DNA of 64,000 nucleotides from JACMLD01 sp963705285 (GTDB lineage: Bacteria > Bacteroidota > Bacteroidia > Chitinophagales > Chitinophagaceae): contig OY970066.1 of the NCBI GenBank assembly GCA_963705285.1, positions 4,030,001 through 4,094,000 of the forward strand, in the 5' to 3' direction. This document shows, in pieces, positions 52,420 to 59,702 of the stretch. The position numbers and the translations under genes were made by a program. The notes beneath the pieces are model-generated. The model did no database searches and had not been told where the DNA came from. It saw only the letters and a program-made list of their open reading frames with translations. Each line of letters opens with the position of its first letter. Position 1 is the first letter of the stretch.

Positions 52420-53632
52420 CCAAACGCCCGCTGTTAAAAAAAGCAAGCCTTTCTCTTTCGGGGCAGGCGGTGCTGTTATTGGCGCAGCTTTTTTAATGGC
52501 CAACTCATCCATTGGGCCGGGCTTTCTTACCCAAACCACCGTATTTACACAGCAACTGCTGGCCAGCCTGGGTTTTGTGATACTGGTTTCTGTACTGTTA
52601 GATATCGGCGTGCAATTAAATACCTGGCGGGTGCTTACGGTAAGCGGCTTGCGTGCGCAGGATTTATCCAACCAATTACTACCCGGGCTTGGTTATGTAT
52701 TGACCCTACTAATTGTGATTGGCGGTTTTGCCTTCAATATCGGCAACATTGCAGGTTGCGGACTCGGCCTTAATGTACTTACCGGTGTATCATTTGAAAA
52801 TGGCGCCATCATCAGTTGCTGCATTGCATTGCTGTTGTTCTGGCTGCGCGAGATTGGCAGGATGCTCGACAGCTTTACGAAAATACTAGGGGTGGTAAAA
52901 ATCTTGCTTACGTTGTTTATTGCTTTCAGCGCTCACCCGCCACTGTTAGAAGCATTGCACCGCACCATTATACCCGAAAAAATCAGCAGTATTGCTATTG
53001 TTACACTGGTGGGTGGCACAGTGGGCGGCTACATTACTTTTTCCGGCGCACACCGCCTGCTTGATGCCGGTATACACGGGCAGGGTCAGTTACAAAAAAT
53101 AAACCGGAGTGCTATCAGCGGTATCGTTATCTCTACCATCATGCGCTACGTGCTGTTCCTGGCTGCATTGGGTGTGGTGGTGCAGGGCGTGGTGCTTGAT
53201 AACGCTAACCCGCCGGCAAGTGTGTTTAAACATGCCGCTGGTGAAATTGGGTTGCGCATTTTTGGCGTGGTGTTGTGGAGCGCGGCCATTTCATCTGTGC
53301 TGGGCGCAGCCTATACTTCAGTTTCGTTTCTTAAAACATTCCATCCGTTGCTGGCAAAATATGAACGCGCATGCATTTCGGTATTCATCATTATTTCTAC
53401 CATAGTATTTGTGTGGATAGGCAAGCCGCGGCAATTGCTGATAGCCGCCGGTGCCATCAACGGTTTGATATTGCCTATTGCGCTTAGCATGGTGCTGATT
53501 GCCGCCACCAAACCGCGGTTGATGAAAGGTTACAAGCATCCACTTTGGATGCAGGCGGCAGGCTGGATAGTTGTGGTGGCCATGGCATGGTTAGGGGTGC
53601 GTGCTATTATGGATTCAGTTCATAGTTTATAG
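52400..53632 (+). CDS. NRAMP-related transporter coupled to the pxp genes
   Basis: About 410 residues if a TTG at 52400 is used; the open frame runs from 52271, and an internal ATG (52349) is an alternative. The NRAMP fold is supported by about 11 membrane helices, including GGAVIGAAFLMANSSIGPGF and WLREIGRMLDSFTKILGVVK. The metal-binding DPGN of TM1 is replaced by SIGPGF, and the TM6 MPH motif by GGYITFSGAH. The canonical Asp, Asn and Met metal ligands are therefore missing. Bacillus subtilis YcsG occupies the same place in the ycs/kip operon. Transport of 5-oxoproline or another non-metal substrate is an inference from its neighbours. The stop codon is inside the next repeat array. Confidence 0.75.
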   Translation: MRSDPASQTPAVKKSKPFSFGAGGAVIGAAFLMANSSIGPGFLTQTTVFTQQLLASLGFVILVSVLLDIGVQLNTWRVLTVSGLRAQDLSNQLLPGLGYVLTLLIVIGGFAFNIGNIAGCGLGLNVLTGVSFENGAIISCCIALLLFWLREIGRMLDSFTKILGVVKILLTLFIAFSAHPPLLEALHRTIIPEKISSIAIVTLVGGTVGGYITFSGAHRLLDAGIHGQGQLQKINRSAISGIVISTIMRYVLFLAALGVVVQGVVLDNANPPASVFKHAAGEIGLRIFGVVLWSAAISSVLGAAYTSVSFLKTFHPLLAKYERACISVFIIISTIVFVWIGKPRQLLIAAGAINGLILPIALSMVLIAATKPRLMKGYKHPLWMQAAGWIVVVAMAWLGVRAIMDSVHSL

Positions 53633-54012
53633 TTTCTAGTTTCTAGTTTATAGTTTATAGTTTGTAGTTTTTAGTTCATTGCTTCGGAACTGTTTTAGTT
53701 CAGGGGTTTTGGAGATCGATTGGATTTAGTTGGATGCCGGGTCGGAGACCCGTAAGAACATATATGATACGAAGTCTGGAGACTTCGTACAGCTGCATTT
53801 TTAGTTCTTAGTTTTTAGTTCTTAGTTTATAGTTTTTGTCGCAAGTTCTATAGTCCTTGGTTTTGTGGATCGGGTTGATTTAATTGGCTGCTGGGTCGTA
53901 GACCCGTAAGAACATATATGGTATGAAGTCTGGAGACTTCGTACTGCTGCGATACTTCTTACAGCGTCGCTGGCGAACTAACAAACTGTAAACTAAAAAC
54001 TATAAACTTTTA
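53617..54012. repeat. foldback heptamer array (TAGTTTN) with a duplicated 154 bp two-hairpin element
   Basis: The left arm of TAGTTTA/TAGTTTC heptamers (53617-53678) includes the transporter stop codon. A middle block of the same words lies at 53801-53838, and the right arm of reverse complements (GTAAACTAAAAACTATAAAC) at 53975-54010. Within it, a 154 bp unit is repeated. It holds GGGTC/GACCC hairpins at 53739-53751 and 53893-53905, then GAAGTC/GACTTC hairpins at 53771-53786 and 53925-53940, linked by GTAAGAACATATATG. No gene is present. Confidence 0.9.
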
Positions 54013-54120
54013 TAACGTTTCCTTTGCAATTTTTCAGCTTATTACCGCGTTATTTGCCTGTTCCTTCTTCAACTTCTATCGTCAGAATTTTACATTCATT
54101 CCTGTAATTAAACTATTACT

Positions 54121-55380
54121 ATGGCTAACACCAGCGATGGCCAGGCAGAAAGCCTGTACACTTACGATTCGTTTTCGCGGAACAAAAAAAACAACGATAC
54201 AAGGTTTTTATGGTGGTGCGCCGGTGCCCACCAGCAATTATTAAAGCAGTTTCCGTCAGAACATACCAAGTATGCCGGCCTTGGCGGGGTTATTTTGGCC
54301 ACGTTTGTACTGGCAGCCTTATCATCGGGGTATGCCATCTACAGCGTATTTGGCAATATTGGTTGGACGGTGGCTTTTGCCTTTATCTGGGGGCTTATCA
54401 TTTTTAATTTTGATCGCTTCCTAGTCTCTACCATGCGCAAATACGGTGTGAGCACCCAAAAGCAGTTGTGGATGGCCGTGCCCCGCGTGGCGCTGGCGCT
54501 GCTCATTGGCGTTACCATTGCCAGACCGCTTGAACTTAAAATTTTTGAAAAAGAAATCGATACCCAGGTAGCGCATAACATGCACAGCAAAATATTGATC
54601 AACGATAGCTTGCTGCAACGCGAAAACATGTTGCAGGTGCAAACCGCGAATGCCGAACGCGACCGTTTAGCCGCCCGGAAATTTTCGCTGGAAGATACCC
54701 TGCGTCGGTTGCAACAAGCTTATGTGCAGGAAGCCGATGGTACAGGTGGGTCTGGACAAAGGGGCATTGAAAACCTCACCCGCTTAAAAATGGATGCCTA
54801 TATTAATACGTTGAAGCAATCATCGCCCGAACTGAAACAACTGGAGGCCGGTATTGCCCAACAAGACAGCATTGTTAATACGGCCAGGGCAGCATTGCAG
54901 GACAAGCGAAAACAATATGAGGCAGCGATAAAAAGCAATGTAGGTTTCCTGGAAAGAAACAAAGCATTGTCTGATTTGTCTGCCAAAGAACCTAGTGTAC
55001 AATGGACAAGTCTTTTACTGACCTTATTAATTGTATTGATTGAAATTGGGCCAATACTATCCAAGCTGATTATGCCGGTGGGCCCCTATGATATTGCACT
55101 GGCAAAAGAAGAACTGATGCAGATGGCCGCCTCTGAAAATGATATGCGCAAAGACAGGGAAGTATCATATGCAACCAAGAAAGTATTTTATGAAAAGCAA
55201 AAAGAAATGTCTGGTCAGCTGGTAGAAAAAATGACGGCGCTTCAGCAAAAACACATAGATGAAGAACTCGACAAATGGGAGCGGGGAGAATGGGATGCCA
55301 AAGACCGCCGCGCTTCTATGGATGAGGTCATGAGAAAGATAAAAGAGCGTTACCAGTACAAGGAAGACGATCTTATATAG
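54121..55380 (+). CDS. DUF4407 domain membrane protein
   Basis: 419 residues. RFLWWCAGAHQQLLKQFPSE and KYAGLGGVILATFVLAALSS open a membrane region of three helices (GYAIYSVFGNIGWTVAFAFI, WGLIIFNFDRFLVSTMRKYG, PRVALALLIGVTIARPLELK). A coiled coil of about 130 residues, probably outside the membrane (LQRENMLQVQTANAERDRLA, IAQQDSIVNTARAALQDKRK), follows. A fourth helix (WTSLLLTLLIVLIEIGPILS) and a charged C-terminal tail complete it. This is DUF4407, of unknown function, found in Actinomycetota and Bacteroidota. The gene stands alone between two large repeat regions. The start is set by the conserved N-terminus. Confidence 0.88.
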   Translation: MANTSDGQAESLYTYDSFSRNKKNNDTRFLWWCAGAHQQLLKQFPSEHTKYAGLGGVILATFVLAALSSGYAIYSVFGNIGWTVAFAFIWGLIIFNFDRFLVSTMRKYGVSTQKQLWMAVPRVALALLIGVTIARPLELKIFEKEIDTQVAHNMHSKILINDSLLQRENMLQVQTANAERDRLAARKFSLEDTLRRLQQAYVQEADGTGGSGQRGIENLTRLKMDAYINTLKQSSPELKQLEAGIAQQDSIVNTARAALQDKRKQYEAAIKSNVGFLERNKALSDLSAKEPSVQWTSLLLTLLIVLIEIGPILSKLIMPVGPYDIALAKEELMQMAASENDMRKDREVSYATKKVFYEKQKEMSGQLVEKMTALQQKHIDEELDKWERGEWDAKDRRASMDEVMRKIKERYQYKEDDLI

Positions 55381-55386
55381 TAAGGG

Positions 55387-55590
55387 CCGGTTGATCAGTT
55401 GATCGGTTGATTAGTAAGAGCCGGTTGGTCAGTTGGTCAGTTGATTCTTGATTAGTATGAACCGGTTGATCAGTTGGTCAGTAAGAACCTGTTAAATGGT
55501 AAAACCGTTCATCAGTAAGCCTTTGACCAGACTGGCAGCAGCTGGTAGCCCCATCAACCGATCAACTAATCAACTGATCAACCAAACTTG
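55387..55590. repeat. foldback octamer array (GTTGATCA / TGATCAAC)
   Basis: Direct copies of GGTTGATC and related octamers (55387-55482) begin shortly after the stop at 55380. The reverse-complement arm CAACCGATCAACTAATCAAC lies at 55552-55583. The gap between holds nothing recognisable. Confidence 0.85.
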
Positions 55591-55693
55591 TAGTTGTTAT
55601 ACTACAAGATTTAGTGTTTGATGTACATTTATTGGTTTCTGCAATTGATTGCGATCATGATCACAAAAAATCCCCAAAATATTTTTCTTAAAC

Positions 55694-55726
55694 TTTATGG
55701 ATTAATGAAATTTTAATTTATGTTTG
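55694..55726 (+). promoter_or_regulatory. promoter of a candidate small RNA
   Basis: TTTA at 55694-55697 and TATGTTTG at 55719-55726 are 21 bp apart, close to the -33/-7 consensus. No open reading frame begins downstream. Confidence 0.45.
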
Positions 55727-55732
55727 ATATGC

Positions 55733-55865
55733 AAACCATTTGCACCCGTCCAATGTCCAAACAAGTTCAAATCCGTATTCGTTGAAAGCCATCCAAACCT
55801 ACAGAAAAACCTAAATGGAAATTCCAAATTCCAATGAAAAACAACCTTCGCCGGTTGTTTTTTCT
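55733..55865 (+). ncRNA. candidate small RNA of about 130 nt
   Basis: A promoter at 55694-55726 predicts a start near 55733 (GCAAACCATTTGC, itself nearly self-complementary). A strong terminator at 55840-55865 closes it. The span has no ORF longer than a few codons. The region is unassigned and unrelated to the flanking genes, which end at 55380 and, on the opposite strand, at 55961. This is inference from promoter and terminator only. Confidence 0.35.
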
Positions 55866-55869
55866 TTTT
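55840..55869 (+). terminator. rho-independent terminator (candidate small RNA)
   Basis: AACAACC and GGTTGTT form a seven-pair stem with TTCGCC loop, followed by a T-rich run. Confidence 0.75.
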
Positions 55870-55899
55870 CATACAACCCCTCCACCCATATAGTAATCC

Positions 55900-55925
55900 A
55901 CCAGGTCTGCGGGCCTGGTTTTTTT
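55900..55925 (+). terminator. second rho-independent terminator in the same gap
   Basis: ACCAGG and CCTGGT pair around an eight-base loop, followed by seven Ts. It lies 36 bp before the end of the small minus-strand gene. Confidence 0.7.
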
Positions 55926-55960
55926 ATGCGTCTGCATATATAAAGGTGCCGTAAGTGGTG

Positions 55961-56215
55961 TCAGTGAAAAATAATCAACAGGTATACGCATCCAATAACA
56001 GCACTGGCATACACAATTCTTTTTGTACTAAAATCTTTTTTGTGCATGATAAGGTAGTTGAGGAACAAGTGCACAATTACTACCAATATATAGAGTATGC
56101 CGGCGTCTGAGCCAAAGCGTTTATCAGTGGCGTAACCCATGCCCAGTGCAGCAACAATAAAAACGGCCATGAGCAGAAAGAAGAACAGTATGTTGAGGAG
56201 GATGACGCGCTTCAT
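55961..56215 (-). CDS. small three-helix membrane protein
   Basis: 84 residues with three hydrophobic segments: LLNILFFFLLMAVFIVAALG, GILYILVVIVHLFLNYLIMH and IVYASAVIGCVYLLIIF. No motif or family can be recognised. The clear hydrophobic pattern and an initial MKR suggest a real inner-membrane protein of unknown function. Its start abuts a foldback heptamer array (56212 onwards). Confidence 0.6.
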   Translation of the reverse strand: MKRVILLNILFFFLLMAVFIVAALGMGYATDKRFGSDAGILYILVVIVHLFLNYLIMHKKDFSTKRIVYASAVIGCVYLLIIFH

Positions 56216-56464
56216 TGATTAGGAATTAGGAATTTGGAATTGGGAATTTGGAATTAGGTGTTCCCTTCGTCTTTAGGAATTTGGAATTTGGAATGGGCCA
56301 TTGGCTGCGGCTTTTAAAGATTTGAAATTGACGGTCTGCGCTCCTTTAAACATGCAAAAGCTGGAAGACTCCTGCGCCCCGTTGCTCTTTTTTTACGCTG
56401 CGTGAAACCTACCGCGTACCAACTGCCGCAGGCCGAATTCCGAATTCCTAATAACTAATTCCTA
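56212..56464. repeat. foldback heptamer array (GGAATTA / TAATTCC)
   Basis: Direct copies of GGAATTA/GGAATTT (56216-56305) face the reverse complement GAATTCCGAATTCCTAATAA at 56434-56463. The right arm contains the stop codon of the following minus-strand gene (56462). The middle (56306-56430) contains a dispersed fragment ending CGCTGCGTGAAAC, shared with the 2.1 kb repeats. Confidence 0.8.
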
Positions 56465-57769
56465 CTTCACCCATGCATCGCGATCGTCGGGTGCAAACTT
56501 CCAGGGCGCAAAATTATTTTCTACGTTACCAAACATGGTATTCCATTCCTGCGGGGCATTGCTTTCTTCCATCACCAGGCTGCGGCGCAGTTCAAGTATT
56601 ATTTCCAGCGGACTAATGCTTACCGGGCATTCTTCCACACAGGCATTGCAGGTAGTACAGGCGCGTAATTCTTCAACCGAAATATAATCATGCAGCAGGG
56701 TTTTTCCATCGGCTGTAAATTGTCCGTTAGCATCAATGTTCTTTCCCACTTCTTCCAGCCGGTCGCGCGTATCCATCATAATCTTACGGGGCGATAGCAG
56801 CTTGCCGGTTATATTGGCGGGGCAGGCGGCGGTACAGCGCCCGCATTCGGTGCAGCTGTAGGCATCCAACAGGTTGCGCCAGCTAAGGTCGGCAACATCT
56901 TTTGCGCCAAACGTAGCGGGCGGGGCGGCTTCTGCAGGCGCTAATTCGGGTTGCATAGCATAGAGTACTTCGTTTTGTATGGCAGGCATGTTGTGCATTT
57001 TGCCAGCGGGTTGTAGCCGGGCATAGTATGCATTGGGAAAAGCCAGTAAAATATGCAGGTGCTTAGAGTAGGGCAGATAATTAAGAAAGGCAAATATACC
57101 GGCAATATGCAGCCACCAGCAGGTTCTTTCTATCACCATCAATGTATCGTTGCTAAAACCGTTGAGCAGCGGGTGTAACGCGCTGGACACTACAAAATCA
57201 AATGGTGTATGCACCAGGTCCTGGGTGGCGCGCGTAAGCAACAGGGTATCGCAGGCATTCATGCCCAGGAACAATGTCATCAATATAATTTCTGTGATCA
57301 GAATATAGTTGGCATCGCTGCGCGGCCATCCATCCAAATCATGGCCAATAAAACGTTTTAGCTTTAATACATTTCTACGGATCAGGAATATGACGCACAC
57401 AACAATGACACCCAGCGCCAGCACCTCAAAAGCGTTGATGAGGAAGAGATAAAAATCGCCCAGCGGCCGCGCAAACAAACGATGTGTTCCCAGTATTCCA
57501 TCCAGCACAATCTCCAGTACCTCCAGGTTAATGATGATAAACCCTGCATAAATAACCAGGTGCATGATGGCCACCAGCGGGTTCTTAAACATTTTTTTTT
57601 GACCCAATGCCAGCAGCAATAAATTCTTCCACCGCGCCGCAGTATTATCTGAGTAGTCGGCTTCTTTGCCCAATAAAATATTACGGCGGATAGCGGTAGC
57701 TTTTCTAAAGAAAAGCCAACTGGCAACAGCCACCAGTAAAACAAACAATACTTGCGGTATAAATTGCAT
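56462..57769 (-). CDS. membrane-bound (Fe-S) protein, heterodisulfide-reductase-like
   Basis: 435 residues. Residues 1-255 have about five membrane helices (MQFIPQVLFVLLVAVASWLF, LVAIMHLVIYAGFIIINLEV, VLALGVIVVCVIFLI, YILITEIILMTLFLGMN, LHIAGIFAFLNYL). The C-terminal half has two 4Fe-4S motifs, CTECGRCTAACP (about 304) and CTTCNACVEECP (about 370). This resembles NarI/HdrE-like membrane domains fused to HdrC-type ferredoxin modules, which pass electrons between a membrane quinone pool and a soluble partner. A CCG-domain partner gene usually follows; none is adjacent here. Electron-flow direction is unknown. Confidence 0.88.
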   Translation of the reverse strand: MQFIPQVLFVLLVAVASWLFFRKATAIRRNILLGKEADYSDNTAARWKNLLLLALGQKKMFKNPLVAIMHLVIYAGFIIINLEVLEIVLDGILGTHRLFARPLGDFYLFLINAFEVLALGVIVVCVIFLIRRNVLKLKRFIGHDLDGWPRSDANYILITEIILMTLFLGMNACDTLLLTRATQDLVHTPFDFVVSSALHPLLNGFSNDTLMVIERTCWWLHIAGIFAFLNYLPYSKHLHILLAFPNAYYARLQPAGKMHNMPAIQNEVLYAMQPELAPAEAAPPATFGAKDVADLSWRNLLDAYSCTECGRCTAACPANITGKLLSPRKIMMDTRDRLEEVGKNIDANGQFTADGKTLLHDYISVEELRACTTCNACVEECPVSISPLEIILELRRSLVMEESNAPQEWNTMFGNVENNFAPWKFAPDDRDAWVK

Positions 57770-57852
57770 AATACAATTTTATACCAGCTAAATTAACGGA
57801 TTTGCTTTTAGTGTGCTGTTTTGTTGTATTTTGTTTCTAAAACGGGTAAACA

Positions 57853-58353
57853 TTGGCTACAGAAAAAAATTATATCCTTGATGAGGCAAGAGCCGCCAAA
57901 AAATTGCGGCGGATGGCGTATGAAATTATAGAAAACAATACCGGGGCGCAACAGCTGGTACTGGCAGGCATCCGCGAAAGCGGAACGGTAATGGCACGCA
58001 ACATTCAGCAATTGCTGGCAGAAATCAGTACTGTAGAAACCGACCTGTTTGTGGTTACGCTTGATAAACATTTTCCTACCACCGTAACGCTGAGCAAAGA
58101 AGGCAATTTTGATGATAAGATTATTATTGTAATAGATGATGTAGCCATGAGCGGCAAAACATTGCTATACGCCATGCAGCCATTCCTCGCTTTTCATCCA
58201 CAAAAAATTCAAACGCTGGTGTTGGTAGAACGCAGTCATAAAGCGTTTCCGGTAAAGCCAGACTATGTGGGCTTGTCTATTGCCACCACGCTGCAGGAGC
58301 ACATTTATGTTGAAACGGAAGGAGAGGTGATTAAGGGAGCGTATTTGGAGTAA
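57853..58353 (+). CDS. phosphoribosyltransferase family protein (PyrR-like)
   Basis: 166 residues from a TTG at 57853 (ATEKNYILDEARAAKKLRRM). No ATG in a suitable position exists, so TTG is assumed. Features: LVLAGIRESGTVMARNIQQL and the PRPP-binding IIIVIDDVAMSGKTLLYAM. It may be a pyrimidine attenuator/uracil phosphoribosyltransferase-like protein, or another type I PRTase that handles purines; the substrate is uncertain. It is divergent from the Fe-S protein gene. The stop codon is part of a heptamer array. Confidence 0.85.
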   Translation: MATEKNYILDEARAAKKLRRMAYEIIENNTGAQQLVLAGIRESGTVMARNIQQLLAEISTVETDLFVVTLDKHFPTTVTLSKEGNFDDKIIIVIDDVAMSGKTLLYAMQPFLAFHPQKIQTLVLVERSHKAFPVKPDYVGLSIATTLQEHIYVETEGEVIKGAYLE

Positions 58354-58578
58354 TTAATAATTAAGAATTAAAAATTAAGAATTCTTTTGTCATGCAAACT
58401 TAGACGTGTTTTGCAAAAGCGTGTGATCATTTGTTCCGAACTCTATTAGTGCTACTCGAAAATACACCCAGCAAAAGCTCTTTTTCTCTTCCCGCTCTTA
58501 GCAATTACTCTGCTAGCTCTGTTAGCTCTGCGCGAAAATAAAATCCCTCAAAAGCTCCTTTTCTCTTTGTTCTCTTAG
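58348..58578 (+). repeat. heptamer array (AATTAAG) and a two-copy 76 bp repeat
   Basis: The TAATTAA/GAATTAA heptamers at 58348-58385 include the PRTase stop. Two imperfect copies (cores CTCGAAAATAC and GCGCGAAAATA) lie near 58457 and 58533, 76 bp apart. They share CAAAAGCTC followed by TTTTCTCTT, and end beside the minus-strand gene at 58580. Confidence 0.65.
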
Positions 58579-58579
58579 C

Positions 58580-59566
58580 TTAGAAATAAATGATATGCCC
58601 CTTCAATTTCCCTTTTGAATTAAGTTCGATGGCCGGTGCGGGAATCTTCAGTACGTTAACCGCAAAGAAAATTGTTTTCAGCACCTTGCTTTTTGTTTTG
58701 ATGCGGGTAAGATCGATATCGGGCGAAATAAAGAAGCGCCGTATGCGTGGGATATCGGTTCGGTCGAATGCATTGCCCTGTTTATCCGTCCATTTGTTTT
58801 CCATGCCGCCTACCATACCATCGGCACTGTACCCAATGGACAGGTTAAGCCATGCCGGTAATTTACTTTCCTTGAAAAATGAACGCAGGTTGATACTTGC
58901 CCAATAGGTTTGCGAATTGTAATCTTTAAGTATCCTTTCCGCCGGGCCTTTGCCAAATAACTGGTTGCGGCGGTTGATTAGATCAGACGGGTAGTCATAC
59001 GGCGAGTAACTCATTTTTATCTGGATGCGTTGTTCCTTCCAACCTATCTGCTGCCCCACAAATGCGCCCGCGCCAACCACATTGGCCACCATATCGCCCC
59101 AGCTAAATCCCCATTCGGCAGAAAAGCCATCCTGTATTTCAATGATGCTCTGGTAAGCAATGGCACTCACGCCGCCATACACAGCGCTTTTATTGGGCGA
59201 TAAGCCCGCCCAGCGCCATAGCCCCGCAGATGCGCGGCCCACGTTGTAAGATGTCCATACATGCCCCAGCTTGTCCATCTGCAACCATTCAGCATTGTCG
59301 TTAAAAAAATGAAAGGAAGAGCGCGGGTAATTGCTGTACCAAGATTTGTCGAGCGCAATATACGAGCCGGCCCAAAATGCAGTATGCACAGCCGTCACTA
59401 GCCACAGGCGTTTTTTACTGGAGGCCTGTGCGATAGGGTGGTGGCCCGTATCAGCAAAGTGTAGGTATTGCCCGGTAATAAACGGTTGCGAAAGGCTCGC
59501 CGGTTGTGCATGCATAGAGCAGGCATAACCAAACAGCAGGCAGGATATAATTAGTTTTTTGACCAA
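58580..59566 (-). CDS. DUF2279 protein, exported
   Basis: About 328 residues from a TTG at 59566 that leaves a usual signal peptide (LIISCLLFGYACSMHAQ); the open frame begins 15 codons earlier. Core: LVTAVHTAFWAGSYIALDKS, FHFFNDNAEWLQMDKLGHVW, TSYNVGRASAGLWRWAG and the C-terminal strands YWASINLRSFFKESKLPAWL. DUF2279 (YfiM-like) proteins are predicted to be periplasmic or outer-membrane-associated; function unknown. It ends next to the two-copy repeat. Confidence 0.75.
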   Translation of the reverse strand: MVKKLIISCLLFGYACSMHAQPASLSQPFITGQYLHFADTGHHPIAQASSKKRLWLVTAVHTAFWAGSYIALDKSWYSNYPRSSFHFFNDNAEWLQMDKLGHVWTSYNVGRASAGLWRWAGLSPNKSAVYGGVSAIAYQSIIEIQDGFSAEWGFSWGDMVANVVGAGAFVGQQIGWKEQRIQIKMSYSPYDYPSDLINRRNQLFGKGPAERILKDYNSQTYWASINLRSFFKESKLPAWLNLSIGYSADGMVGGMENKWTDKQGNAFDRTDIPRIRRFFISPDIDLTRIKTKSKVLKTIFFAVNVLKIPAPAIELNSKGKLKGHIIYF

Positions 59567-59702
59567 CAGGCGATGCGCTTTTTTACATAAAATACCGGAT
59601 AAAAGTAACAAAACAAAAATACGTGGTAAGCAGGTTAATAGATTGTCAATTCACAGAAATCAATAACTTAGGCCCTTCATACAAACAATAAAATTGCCAA
59701 TT

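Noticed and set aside
54121..55380. DUF4407 protein as part of a defence system
   Set aside because: Nothing in sequence or neighbours beyond the repeats supports it; function left unknown.
55381..55960. tRNA or rRNA gene in the largest gap near the right end
   Set aside because: No T-loop or anticodon-arm pattern, and the stretch is explained by repeats, a candidate small RNA and two terminators.
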